Positions 7,749 through 16,494 are shown, numbered from the stretch's first letter. The stretch is 64,000 nt of DNA from Coprousia sp963931435 (GCA_963931435.1 OZ007012.1:496001-560000), one strand, 5' to 3'. Numbers and translations: made by a program. Notes: a model not told the origin generated them from the letters alone.

Positions 7749-8590
7749 GTGAGGAGAAGCTTCCGTCGTATTCCGTTCTCATGTCGGTGTACGCGAAGGA
7801 CAAACCCGAATATCTCGACGTAGCCATAGCTTCAATGGCGCGGCAGACCATTCCGTTAAGCGACTTGGTTGTCGTCTGCGACGGACCCCTCACAGAAGGT
7901 CTCGACGCCGTGCTCGCCGAATGGGAGCGGGAACTTGAAGGCCGCATGTCGATTCACCGACTTCCTGAGAACGGTGGGCTCGGCACCGCGCTTGATGCTG
8001 GCCTCTCTCTATGTCGTTGCAATTTCGTGGCACGCATGGATGCCGACGATGTGTCTCGCCCCGACCGATGCGAGCTGCTGCTTACGAAGATGGTTGCGGA
8101 AAACCTCGATCTCATTGGTGGGGCCATCGAGGAGTTCGATACAGTGCCGGGTGATCTTGGTGCAGTTAGAAATGTTCCACTGAAGCAAAGTGATATCGAA
8201 GAAAGACTGAGGGCAAGAAATCCTTTTAATCATGTGTCGGTCATATTCAACAAGCTTGCCGTCACCGATGCAGGGGGTTATCAACCTTTTCCTTGGATGG
8301 AAGACTATTGGCTTTGGGCCAGAATGATTGCTGCCGGCTGCAAATGTGCAAACGTTTCCGATGTTGTGGTGGATGTAAGAGTAGGAGATGGAATGTACGC
8401 CCGGCGTTCAAATAAGGCCTATCTCGAAAGTCAGAGGCGTTTCTTTGCCGCACTTAGGCACCTTGGTTTAGCCAATCGATATGACGAAATCAAAGCTGTT
8501 GCAGAGCGGTCCATCATCACGTCGCTCCCCCCGTCGTTTGTAAAGATACTGTATAACAGGTTGTTGAGAAAGACGACTTCCAAACGATGA
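7745..8590 (+). CDS. Family 2 glycosyltransferase
   Basis: 281-residue GT-A fold glycosyltransferase that probably adds a sugar to the lipid-linked repeat unit on the cytoplasmic side. YSVLMSVYAKDKPEYLDVAI opens the nucleotide-binding fold, VVVCDGPL and ENGGLGTALDAGL follow, and ARMDADDVSRPDR carries the DxD metal site. FPWMEDYWLWARMIAAG near residue 185 matches the acceptor-side ED motif. The C-terminus (SFVKILYNRLLRKTTSKR) is basic and may lie at the membrane. Base composition falls in the second half of the gene, marking the start of an AT-richer, probably acquired block. The start overlaps the previous stop as ATGA. Confidence 0.93.
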   Translation: MSEEKLPSYSVLMSVYAKDKPEYLDVAIASMARQTIPLSDLVVVCDGPLTEGLDAVLAEWERELEGRMSIHRLPENGGLGTALDAGLSLCRCNFVARMDADDVSRPDRCELLLTKMVAENLDLIGGAIEEFDTVPGDLGAVRNVPLKQSDIEERLRARNPFNHVSVIFNKLAVTDAGGYQPFPWMEDYWLWARMIAAGCKCANVSDVVVDVRVGDGMYARRSNKAYLESQRRFFAALRHLGLANRYDEIKAVAERSIITSLPPSFVKILYNRLLRKTTSKR

Positions 8591-8739
8591 GATTGATGGT
8601 ACCCGGCGCAGCACTCTTTGCAGTGTTGGTAAATCTTCTCATGTCGCGAATGGCTTGGCCGATGATATGCGCCCCTTATGAAAATGAAGCGCTATCCGAC
8701 AGAGCGACCGCAGATAGTCGAGCAATCAGTGGGAAATAG
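8587..8739 (+). CDS. Possible 50-residue coupled membrane peptide
   Basis: An ATG at 8587 overlaps the glycosyltransferase stop (ATGA), as at other junctions in this operon, and opens a 50-codon frame ending at TAG 8739. The predicted peptide has one hydrophobic stretch (VPGAALFAVLVNLLMSRMAW) and then a polar tail. It overlaps the first 62 bp of the polymerase gene in another frame. It may be a real small protein, a coupling ORF that delivers ribosomes to the polymerase start, or the relic of a gene whose rest was lost. No family is recognised. Confidence 0.3.
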   Translation: MRLMVPGAALFAVLVNLLMSRMAWPMICAPYENEALSDRATADSRAISGK

Positions 8740-9973
8740 TACGATGATGATTATTTTGATATTTGCGGCGGTGTTGTTTCCCCTGCCGGCGCTTCCGTGG
8801 ATAATTGGATATGGGGTGAAGACGCGCCACATCACGTCTGCCTCCCTTCTCATCGGTCTTTGCATGGCGGTTATATGCTTAGGCTTGAGGCACTCTGCTG
8901 AAGGCACAGCTTTCGAGGGAGACATCTCCCGATATGCAACCTATGTTGATGTGTATTGCGGGAAGAGCCTTTTCGAGGCATTCACCCTGCCGAGCGATCC
9001 GTTCGAAAGCTATCCTTTGTCCACGTTATGGTTTTGGTTGGTTTCGCAAACTGGGTATGACTATTCGATTCAGGCGAGCGCGGCTTTTGTAAACTATTCA
9101 ATAATTGGCTACTGTTGGCTTGATTATTCAAATCGCGAAGGTTACTCGTGCAGAAGAACCCTCATAAGTGCCGCATTAATCGTATGCGTCTTTCCGCTGT
9201 TTTATTCGTTGTCTGCTCTACGGAGTACGACTGCGCTTCTCCTGCAATCCCTAGCTATATATCTTGAGCTCTATAGAGGGAAACGGAATGTAGTCACCAT
9301 TTCGCTATACGTGCTTCCATGTTTTCTGCATTCGACCTGCTACCTCGTCCTCATTGTACGGATGATTTACCAGCTGTTTCGTGAGAGTCCTCGTTTTGTC
9401 TTTTTTGGAGGTGTTGTTTCTATCCCCTTGGCGCTTGCGTTCTCTTCCGCATTGAGCCCCTTGTTCTCGGCATTCAATGTGAACATAATCGATATGTTAA
9501 GCGCCTACTCAGAATATACCGGTACGCATGCAGACGCCTCGAGTAGTGCCCTCTATTACCAGGTTCTTAAAATTGTGAATATCGTCTTTATCCTCATGTT
9601 ACTTGTCGATTGGGGAGGAAAAATCCGGTCCCTAAAACGTAATCGCCTCAATAGCCCTACTTCAAACGTCTCGAAGTTTTATCTTTCAATGTTAGGGTTT
9701 ATCACCGGACTCGCTCTTTTCATCCAGGCGGATAGCTACTTGAGGTTTACGTATGCAGTTTTCCCATTTGCGGTGCTGTTGTTCGTTTCCGATTGGTTCG
9801 GCACAGATGAGCCTAGGGCTACCGCTGCGGTTAATGGGGCTGCGATAAAAGGCGGATATCTATGCGCATTGCTTTCTTTACTGGCATTGCATTTGTTTGC
9901 CTTTATCCGCTTTGTTCAGTTGGGTGAAATACTCAAAAGCGCCTTCTTCGGTATGGCTGCTTTGTATCTATAG
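8678..9973 (+). CDS. EpsG/Wzy-like polysaccharide polymerase
   Basis: 431-residue polytopic protein with about ten hydrophobic segments. It probably joins lipid-linked repeat units outside the membrane. The first segment (MMIILIFAAVLFPLPALPW), then the charged motif LRHSAEGTAFEGDISRYATY near residues 70-90, and the later SALRSTTALLLQSLAIYLEL and FLHSTCYLVLIV with their histidine and arginine positions, resemble the EpsG family. Such polymerases are poorly conserved, so the call rests on topology, these motifs and position between a glycosyltransferase and the flippase. The start may be as late as 8744, because the first 22 residues are polar and precede the first membrane segment. The gene is clearly AT-richer than the flanking chromosome. 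Confidence 0.78.
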   Translation: MKMKRYPTERPQIVEQSVGNSTMMIILIFAAVLFPLPALPWIIGYGVKTRHITSASLLIGLCMAVICLGLRHSAEGTAFEGDISRYATYVDVYCGKSLFEAFTLPSDPFESYPLSTLWFWLVSQTGYDYSIQASAAFVNYSIIGYCWLDYSNREGYSCRRTLISAALIVCVFPLFYSLSALRSTTALLLQSLAIYLELYRGKRNVVTISLYVLPCFLHSTCYLVLIVRMIYQLFRESPRFVFFGGVVSIPLALAFSSALSPLFSAFNVNIIDMLSAYSEYTGTHADASSSALYYQVLKIVNIVFILMLLVDWGGKIRSLKRNRLNSPTSNVSKFYLSMLGFITGLALFIQADSYLRFTYAVFPFAVLLFVSDWFGTDEPRATAAVNGAAIKGGYLCALLSLLALHLFAFIRFVQLGEILKSAFFGMAALYL

Positions 9974-9985
9974 GGAGCCGCAGAG

Positions 9986-11257
9986 ATGAAGCCCGCAAAG
10001 AAACATGTTTCTTTCTATGCCAACGTTTTTTGGCAGCTATTGCTTCAAGTGACAAAATATCTCTTTCCGCTTGTAACGCTGCCGTATCTTACAAGAGTTT
10101 TGAGCCACGACGTGTATGGCGTTTATGCCTACATTGTTTCTATGTCGACCTTGGTCAGGGTGTTTGTTGATTTCGGCTTTAACCTTTCCGGAACCAAAAG
10201 TATTGCCGAGGCGAAGTTGCTTCACGAGCAAAATGAAATCATCGGCTCGATCACGCAAGCAAGGATAATTATCTCTGTGGTCGCATGCCTCGTCGTTGCT
10301 CTGTTCGTCTCCTCGGTGCAGATGCTCCGGGGGTACTTCCTTTATTCCATGCTCGCCATCGTGGCTATTTGTCTTACTGCGCTTGCGCCTGATTTTGTTT
10401 TCCAAGGGCACGAGAACATGAGGTCTCTTACGACTCGATATTTGGTGTGTAAGGGCATTTCAACGGCATTAATATTTGTGTTCGTTCGCTCGGACAGCGA
10501 TTTGATATGGATTCCGATGCTGGACATCGTATCGGGCATACTTGCGCTTGCATGGACGTTCGTCGCCGCCAAGCGATCTTTCGGGACTTCAATCAGCTTT
10601 GTTGGTGTTGCACGCTGCTTACGCGATTTAAAGGAGGCGTCCTTATACTGCATTTCGAACGTGGCATCAGCTGCATTGACGAATTCCGTTACTTTATTTG
10701 TCGGCGCAGGAATGTCGGATGCGAGTCAAATCGCATATTGGTCCGTGGCTGCTTCTGCAATTTCGGCCGTCACCTCCTTATACAACCCTGCACTTAATAG
10801 TCTGTATGCGCATATGGTGGTAACTAGGGACTTTCGGTTTGCAGATAGGGTGCTGCTGTATTGTTTGCCGTTTGTGCTTGCGCTAACTGCCGCTATCTTT
10901 ATGTTTTCGGGAACGATCATGGCCATTCTCGGCGGCAGTGGTTACGAAGGAGGGGCTCCTATTCTCACCGCCCTATCACCAATTGCTTTTCTATCGTTCT
11001 ACAACATGTTGATTGGCTGGCCGATTTTGGGCACAGCTGGTAGAACGAGAGAGCTAACTGTCTCGACCGTAATCGCCGCCATTTTCACATGTACCGCACT
11101 TGGAGCGTCGGTGTACTTCGGCTCGATGAGCATGCCTTTTGTTTGCGGCGTCAGAGTGTTTGCTGAACTAATCATGTTGGCTGTAAGGGGCTATATCTAT
11201 CTCAAGGTTAAGCGAAACAGGAAGTCAACGAAAGGGGCCGATGATGGCGTCAATTAG
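9986..11257 (+). CDS. Wzx-like polysaccharide flippase (MATE/MVF superfamily)
   Basis: 423-residue membrane protein that probably moves undecaprenyl-linked repeat units across the membrane. Family features are the N-terminal NVFWQLLLQVTKYLFPLVTL followed by PYLTRVLSHDVYGVYAYI, VDFGFNLSGTKSIAE, and DFVFQGHENMRSLTTRYLVC near residue 140. About twelve hydrophobic segments are spread over its length, and the C-terminus is basic (LKVKRNRKSTKG). It starts 12 bp after the polymerase stop, behind AGGGAGC, and its last 17 bp overlap the pyruvyl transferase gene. Together with the polymerase it indicates a Wzx/Wzy-type pathway. Confidence 0.9.
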   Translation: MKPAKKHVSFYANVFWQLLLQVTKYLFPLVTLPYLTRVLSHDVYGVYAYIVSMSTLVRVFVDFGFNLSGTKSIAEAKLLHEQNEIIGSITQARIIISVVACLVVALFVSSVQMLRGYFLYSMLAIVAICLTALAPDFVFQGHENMRSLTTRYLVCKGISTALIFVFVRSDSDLIWIPMLDIVSGILALAWTFVAAKRSFGTSISFVGVARCLRDLKEASLYCISNVASAALTNSVTLFVGAGMSDASQIAYWSVAASAISAVTSLYNPALNSLYAHMVVTRDFRFADRVLLYCLPFVLALTAAIFMFSGTIMAILGGSGYEGGAPILTALSPIAFLSFYNMLIGWPILGTAGRTRELTVSTVIAAIFTCTALGASVYFGSMSMPFVCGVRVFAELIMLAVRGYIYLKVKRNRKSTKGADDGVN

Positions 11258-12365
11258 CTTGCTGACCTTGCATCGCACGGCGAATTACGGTTCTGTTCTC
11301 CAAGCTTTTGCTACGCAAAAGGTGTTGGAGCGTATGGGGTTTGATGTAACAGTGGTTGATTACTATCCCAATCGCAACAAAATTAGCAGCATGCTACGGG
11401 GTCTGAAAGAAAAGAAAGATATATTTAGTCATAATCCTTTAGCATTGTTTCTAGCTAGAGCAATAATACTTCCTTCGTATATTAAGCGACGTCGTACATT
11501 CAACCGATACATCGAAAGTCGATTGAATCTGTCCCCGCGCACATATTGGAGCCTTACTGATTTCGAAAATGAACCCATTTGCTCCGATTTCTATGTAACG
11601 GGGAGCGATCAGGTGTGGAACAGCACATGGAACGGCGGGGTTGACGACATCCTGTTCCTTTCTTTTACTTCTCAAGATTCGATTCGCGTATCGATCGCGT
11701 CATCGTTTGGAAAGACCAGTTTGTGCAATGAGGAGATACCCCGTGTGCGTGAGCTTCTACAACGCTATACCTATATCACGGTTAGGGAAGACAGCGGAGT
11801 GGATATCGTTCGGTCCCTGGGAATAGAAAAAGTAACACAAGTGCTTGATCCAACGCTGTTGCTGGACAAATCATTCTGGTATCAATATTGTGATCCCTTT
11901 AAGAGAGATGCCGAATATATTCTTATGTATAATATTAATCATAATAAACCCCTTGACCAATTCGTAAAGCAGTTGTCTCGAAAGACGGGACTCCCGATTC
12001 AATATATCTCATATCAGTATCATGATGTCATAAAACATGGGAGGATGCGCTGTAACGTATCTGTCGAATCTTTTCTCGCTCTCATTCGGGACGCTCGATT
12101 TGTGGTGTGCGACTCCTTTCACTGTGCAGCCTTCTCGGTGAATTTCAACAAAGAATTTGCAGTTGTGATGCCCGAGCGTTTTGGAACTAGATTGACGAGT
12201 TTCATGCATGTTGTCGGGCTAGAGGATCGAATAGTCAGGGAGTCCGACCTCGATGTGTACAATAGGCCAATTGATTGGATTTCAGTCAACAGGCGTCTGG
12301 ATAAAGCACGAAAAAGCTCTTTAGACACAATTAAGACCATGTTTCAGCGACAAGAAGCTAATTAA
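11241..12365 (+). CDS. Polysaccharide pyruvyl transferase family protein
   Basis: 374-residue member of the polysaccharide pyruvyl transferase family, which adds ketal-linked pyruvate from phosphoenolpyruvate to a sugar. Motifs are LLTLHRTANYGSVLQAFATQ at the N-terminus, DFYVTGSDQVWNSTWNGG near residue 120, VREDSGVDIVRSLGIEKVTQ and VLDPTLLLD in the middle, and VCDSFHCAAFSVNFNKEFAV near residue 290. Two ATG codons (11241, 11244) lie inside the end of the flippase gene, with GAAAGGGG upstream. Family members in similar loci are also annotated as general glycan modifiers, so the pyruvyl donor is known for the family but not shown here. The gene is AT-rich like its neighbours. Confidence 0.88.
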   Translation: MMASISLLTLHRTANYGSVLQAFATQKVLERMGFDVTVVDYYPNRNKISSMLRGLKEKKDIFSHNPLALFLARAIILPSYIKRRRTFNRYIESRLNLSPRTYWSLTDFENEPICSDFYVTGSDQVWNSTWNGGVDDILFLSFTSQDSIRVSIASSFGKTSLCNEEIPRVRELLQRYTYITVREDSGVDIVRSLGIEKVTQVLDPTLLLDKSFWYQYCDPFKRDAEYILMYNINHNKPLDQFVKQLSRKTGLPIQYISYQYHDVIKHGRMRCNVSVESFLALIRDARFVVCDSFHCAAFSVNFNKEFAVVMPERFGTRLTSFMHVVGLEDRIVRESDLDVYNRPIDWISVNRRLDKARKSSLDTIKTMFQRQEAN

Positions 12366-12400
12366 TGAACCGATGCGAACGCTATTATGAAGGAGTGGCA

Positions 12401-14176
12401 ATGTACACTGAACTAAAGTCATACCAAATAATAATTGCCCTTTTAAAGAAGTATGGAATAAGAAAGTGTGTCCTGTCTGCTGGGGCTCGAAACGTTCCCT
12501 TTGTTCATTCGGTCGAGCAGGATTCCGACTTTGAGTGCTACTCTGTCGTCGACGAGCGTAGTGCGGGATACTTCGCACTTGGTCTCGCCCAGCAGTCAGG
12601 GGAGCCTGTCGTCATATCATGCACGTCATCGACCGCGGCCTGCAACTACTGGCCGCCGGTTGCCGAGGCATACTACCAGAATGTGCCGCTTCTCGTGTTG
12701 ACGAGCGATCGCGATCCGGCGTTGCTCGGGCAGCGGGAAGACCAGATGATAGATCAGGTAGGAATGTATGATAGACATGTGCGGAAATCTGTAAACCTCC
12801 CGTTGGTGAAGACCGATGATGACTTCCGGTTCTGCCAGCGTCTCGTAAACGAGGCCCTCCTCGAACTCGACCACCATGAGGGTGGGCCCGTTCACATCAA
12901 CGTTCCGATGAAGTGGTACAGCACTTCCTTCACGGCGGCGAAGCTGCCGGAAGTAACGCGTATCGAGCGAGTCGAGCTTGAGGATCCTGCGAGCAAATGG
13001 GAGGAAAAGGCGCGACGCTTGCGCGAATGTAGGAGAATTCTCGTGGCATGCGGCCAGCTCCCGATGCCGAGTGACAAGCTCAAGTCACATCTGGAGGCAT
13101 TCTTCGCTAGCTACAATTGCGCCATCTCCGTTGAACATATGTCCAACATTGCAACGAGGGGTACGATTAATACCTTTGTAGCTTTCGAGGGAAAATACGT
13201 CTCTCAGAAGCGGTTTTCAGAGCTTAAGCCCGATTTAGTAATCACGTTCGGCGGCAACATCATGCAGGGGCTAAAGCATGCCTTGCGCTCATCTGAGGGC
13301 TTCGAGCATTGGTCAATCAATTCCGACGGTTCGGTTTGCGACATGTTCGGAGGACTGACGACGATTTTCGAATGTTCCCCAGAGGCGTTTTTCGAGCGCA
13401 TGAACATGTATGTCGATGACGATGCGAAGAACGATCTGACCTACTACTCCAAGCTGAAGGAATATGTTGGTTCGATCAAGCCCTACGAGTTCCCTTGGTC
13501 CAACGTCTATGCAATAGAAAACGTGGTCAAAAGGATTCCGAGTGGATCGATTCTCCATCTCAGCATAAACACCGCCATTCGGGTGACGAACTTCTTCCGG
13601 CTTGCTGATGGCGTGCGGGTCTATGCGAATATAGGGACCTACGGCATAGACGGCTGCATGTCGTCGCTGATGGGGCAAGCGCAGGCGACCGACGGCATGG
13701 CGTTCCTGATCATTGGCGATCTCGCTTTCTTCTATGACATGAACTCGCTGAGAATAAAGCATGTGGGCAGCAACGTAAGGATATTGCTGCTGAACAATCA
13801 CGGGGGGGAGGAATTCTACTATAACGGCATGTGGCAGGACGAGGCGAGTGACCTTCACACCTCCGCTCGCCACAGCAACGTCGCTGGACCCTGGGCGGAA
13901 TCGTGCGGCTTTAAGTACTTGACGGCGAACGACAGGGAATCGTTCGACAACGCGTTGCCGGAGTTTATGGCCGCTGATTCAGACAAGCCCGTGCTTCTCG
14001 AGGTATTCACGGAGATGAGCACCGATTCCCAAGTAATTTACGACTTCTACGATGCAAGCCGTCCCCGCGACGTTGTTTCCGATGTGAAGCGCGCGGGCAA
14101 GGAGCTCGTTAAGAAGACAATCGGCAAGGAGACCGCTGTCAAGATCGCCGACAGATTCGGTGTGAAACTCCGTTAG
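12401..14176 (+). CDS. MenD-like thiamine-diphosphate enzyme in polysaccharide locus
   Basis: 591-residue homologue of MenD (SEPHCHC synthase) embedded in a polysaccharide operon. The N-terminal Pyr domain has VDERSAGYFALGLA with the expected cofactor-activating Glu, then CTSSTAACNYWPPVAEAYYQ and REDQMIDQVGMY. The C-terminal PP domain has GDLAFFYDMNSLRI and LLNNHGGEEF, the diphosphate/metal site. True MenD carries S-P-G-S-R-S in the substrate loop; here it is SAGARN (residues 26-31), which keeps the arginine and loses both serines. No other menaquinone gene is nearby. An SDR follows at once, so the pair probably makes or modifies a sugar or side group. ATG at 12401 has GAAGGAG 5 bp upstream; an ATG at 12365 lacks one. 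The basic C-terminal helix (KRAGKELVKKTIGKETAVKI) is extra. Confidence 0.8.
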   Translation: MYTELKSYQIIIALLKKYGIRKCVLSAGARNVPFVHSVEQDSDFECYSVVDERSAGYFALGLAQQSGEPVVISCTSSTAACNYWPPVAEAYYQNVPLLVLTSDRDPALLGQREDQMIDQVGMYDRHVRKSVNLPLVKTDDDFRFCQRLVNEALLELDHHEGGPVHINVPMKWYSTSFTAAKLPEVTRIERVELEDPASKWEEKARRLRECRRILVACGQLPMPSDKLKSHLEAFFASYNCAISVEHMSNIATRGTINTFVAFEGKYVSQKRFSELKPDLVITFGGNIMQGLKHALRSSEGFEHWSINSDGSVCDMFGGLTTIFECSPEAFFERMNMYVDDDAKNDLTYYSKLKEYVGSIKPYEFPWSNVYAIENVVKRIPSGSILHLSINTAIRVTNFFRLADGVRVYANIGTYGIDGCMSSLMGQAQATDGMAFLIIGDLAFFYDMNSLRIKHVGSNVRILLLNNHGGEEFYYNGMWQDEASDLHTSARHSNVAGPWAESCGFKYLTANDRESFDNALPEFMAADSDKPVLLEVFTEMSTDSQVIYDFYDASRPRDVVSDVKRAGKELVKKTIGKETAVKIADRFGVKLR

Positions 14177-14185
14177 GTGGCAGAC

Positions 14186-15043
14186 ATGGGAGTCAAGTCA
14201 AAGATAAAAAAAGCTGGACGCTTCGTCCTTTCGAACCTCGGAAGACCAGTGCGGGTCGATCAAACGTATCGGGGCGAGAGTTCACTTCTGCAGGGCAGAT
14301 GCGTGATCGTGACCGGGGCGACTTCTGGGATTGGATTCGCGACTGCCGCCGCGTGCCTCAGGGCCGGAGCGCACGTCATCGTGACGTCGCGCAGCATGGA
14401 CCGCGCTGATGATGCTTGCAACCGCCTCGGAGGTGGACAGCCGGCTGAGCTCGACTTGTCAGCTGCCGAGTCCATGTCCACACAGGTGGACAAGATATTC
14501 CGTTCAGCGCTGATTCGAGTGGACGCCCTCGTGAATAATGCGGGCGTTCTAAAGGGGGTCGCTTTTGGCCGGACGGCGGTAGCGGATTTCGATGAGGTCG
14601 TGGGAACGAACTTGCGCGGGACATACTTTCTAACTCAGGAGGTCGCACGTCGTATGGTGAAGGTGGGCGTGCAGGGAAACATCTGCTTCATCACCTCCTC
14701 CTCTGCTTATCGGCCTGCGACGAATGCCTATTCGTGTGCGAAATGGGCGCTACGCGGTCTTACGGAGGGGACAGCGAAGATGCTCGCCCCCCACGGCATC
14801 GTGGTCAACGCGGTGGCGCCTGGTCCGACCGCCACGTCGATGCTGCTGGAGGAGAACGCTGTCGACAACATTGCGCTTCCTCGAAGTCCGATTGGGCGAT
14901 TTGTGACGCCTGAGGAGATCGCCGAGATGGTTGTCGCACTTCTGAGTGATGCTTCCAGGAGTATAATCGGCGATACAGTGAGGATGACTGGCGGCAGCGG
15001 CGTGATTACTTTCGATGACGCCGCTGCGACTTTTGAGCTGTAA
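14186..15043 (+). CDS. Short-chain dehydrogenase/reductase of the polysaccharide locus
   Basis: 285-residue classical SDR, an NAD(P)-dependent oxidoreductase. TGATSGIG near residue 43 binds the cofactor, NNAG near residue 117 supports the fold, and ITSSSAYRPATNAYSCAKWA carries the catalytic Ser, Tyr and Lys. VNAVAPGPTATSML near residue 210 is the usual C-terminal motif. A basic N-terminal extension of about 35 residues (GVKSKIKKAGRFVLSNLG) precedes the Rossmann fold and could be an amphipathic membrane anchor; the MenD-like partner has a similar basic helix at its C-terminus. ATG at 14186 is preferred because AGGTGG lies just upstream; a GTG at 14177 directly after the previous stop is possible. 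The substrate is unknown. The IS3 element begins immediately after the stop. Confidence 0.85.
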   Translation: MGVKSKIKKAGRFVLSNLGRPVRVDQTYRGESSLLQGRCVIVTGATSGIGFATAAACLRAGAHVIVTSRSMDRADDACNRLGGGQPAELDLSAAESMSTQVDKIFRSALIRVDALVNNAGVLKGVAFGRTAVADFDEVVGTNLRGTYFLTQEVARRMVKVGVQGNICFITSSSAYRPATNAYSCAKWALRGLTEGTAKMLAPHGIVVNAVAPGPTATSMLLEENAVDNIALPRSPIGRFVTPEEIAEMVVALLSDASRSIIGDTVRMTGGSGVITFDDAAATFEL

Positions 15044-16494
15044 GGGACCTCGGACAAAATCTCGGACCAAGCTTGGTCCAGGAGGGAGTCCGATGTACAC
15101 CAAGGAGGAGCGCGAGGGGATCCTCTGGGAGTTCCATCGCAGCGGCATGAGCGTCCCGGAGGCGTGTCGGCTATTGCCGCTGTTCCCGACCCGCAACAAC
15201 CTGTATCGTCGGCTCAGGATGGAGGATGCGGGGGAGCTCGCGGCGGCCGAGATGCCGCGCCGGGCGGAGCGCATGCACTGCTCGCACGGCGAGGACAGCC
15301 CGAGGTACGCCGCGCGGCGCCCCCGCGCCGAGCGGGAGGGGGCCGCGATGGCGGACGCGCCCGAGCAGACCGACTGGCGCGACTGGGGCGCCGACCTGCC
15401 GGAGGAGCCTGCGGAGCGCGCGAGGATGGCCGAGGTCAAGCTGGCGGAGGCGCTGGCGGTGTTGGACGTCCTAAAAGCACCAGGCCCGGCCTCTTTGACC
15501 AGCGAGGAGGAGTGGCGGGCCGGGGAGCTGGCGCGGGGGAGGTGCCCGCTCGTGAGGCTCAGGGACGTGGCCGAGACGCTCTCGATACCCAAGAGCACCT
15601 ACCTCGACCAGGCCGCGAGGGCCGCTAGGCCCGACCCCAAGGCGGCCCTGCGCGTGCGCGTGCGCGCCTCGTTCGCGGCGAGCGGCGGGGCGTACGGCGC
15701 CGAGTCGGTGACCGCGGACCTCAGGTCCGGGGAGGGCGAGCCCGTCTCGTGGCGCGACCTCGAGCTCGGCGACATGTCCACGCCCGTCGTCGCCTCGGAG
15801 AAGGTCGTGCGCGCCATTATGGCCGAGGAGGGCCTCGTCGCCCGCAAGGCGACGCAGATGGCGCGCAGGAGGCGGTGGTCGAGCTACGCCGGCGAGCTGT
15901 CCGAGCGGCCCGTCAACGCCCCGCTCGCCGAGGACGGCACCCACGACTTCCACGCGCCCGAGCCGGGGCTGCTCGTCGTCACCGACGTCACGGAGTTCCG
16001 CCTCGACGGCTTCAAGGCGTACCTCTCGCCGGCGATCGACTGCTGCGACGGGTGGCCGGTGTGCCGGCGCGTCTCCCGGCACCCGGACAAGAACCTGGTG
16101 CTCGGCATGCTCTCCGACCTCGTCGACGAGGTCGGGCCCACCGAGGAGAGGCCGTTGGTGCTCCACACCGACGGCGGCTCGGTCTACATGACCGACGACT
16201 GGGCGGAGACGTGCGAAGCGGGGCACGTCACGCGGTCGATGTCGCGGAAGGCGAGGAGCCCCGACAACGCCCGCGCCGAGGGGTTCTTCGGCACGCTCAA
16301 GTGCGACTTCTTCGAGGGCAGGGGCTGGGCGGGCGTGGGCTTCGAGGAGCTCGCCGCCGCTCTCGACCGCCACATCGAGTGGTACCGCAGCGGGAAGCTC
16401 AAGAAGTCGCTAGGATGGAGGACGATCCGGCAGGCCCGCGAGGAGCTCGGGTGCGCGGCGTAGCCGGGAAAGTCCGGAAAACGTCCGGGGTCCC
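15044..16494 (+). mobile_element. IS3-family insertion sequence, apparently complete
   Basis: Terminal inverted repeats can be read. The left end (15044) starts GGGACCTCGGAC and continues to a second CGGAC; the right end (16494, reverse complement) starts GGGACCCCGGAC and also continues to a second CGGAC. Between them lies one transposase frame. No clear target duplication is visible: TAA or GTAA on the left, ATT on the right. The left end abuts the stop codon of the SDR gene, so insertion did not break that gene but may have removed what followed. Confidence 0.85.
15093..16463 (+). CDS. IS3-family (IS150-like) transposase, orfA and orfB in one frame
   Basis: 456-residue DDE transposase. The N-terminal helix-turn-helix (EEREGILWEFHRSGMSVPEA) corresponds to OrfA, a coiled region around residue 120 to VLDVLKAPGPASLTSEEEW, and the C-terminal rve core corresponds to OrfB. 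Catalytic residues are visible in LVVTDVTEFRLDG (Asp), VLHTDGGSVYM (Asp) and SPDNARAEGFFGTLKCDFFE (Glu), followed by HIEWYRSGKLKKSLGW. Most IS3 elements make the fusion by -1 frameshifting between two frames; here it is a single open frame. AGGAGGGA lies 6 bp before ATG 15093. It appears intact and could be active. Confidence 0.92.
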   Translation: MYTKEEREGILWEFHRSGMSVPEACRLLPLFPTRNNLYRRLRMEDAGELAAAEMPRRAERMHCSHGEDSPRYAARRPRAEREGAAMADAPEQTDWRDWGADLPEEPAERARMAEVKLAEALAVLDVLKAPGPASLTSEEEWRAGELARGRCPLVRLRDVAETLSIPKSTYLDQAARAARPDPKAALRVRVRASFAASGGAYGAESVTADLRSGEGEPVSWRDLELGDMSTPVVASEKVVRAIMAEEGLVARKATQMARRRRWSSYAGELSERPVNAPLAEDGTHDFHAPEPGLLVVTDVTEFRLDGFKAYLSPAIDCCDGWPVCRRVSRHPDKNLVLGMLSDLVDEVGPTEERPLVLHTDGGSVYMTDDWAETCEAGHVTRSMSRKARSPDNARAEGFFGTLKCDFFEGRGWAGVGFEELAAALDRHIEWYRSGKLKKSLGWRTIRQAREELGCAA

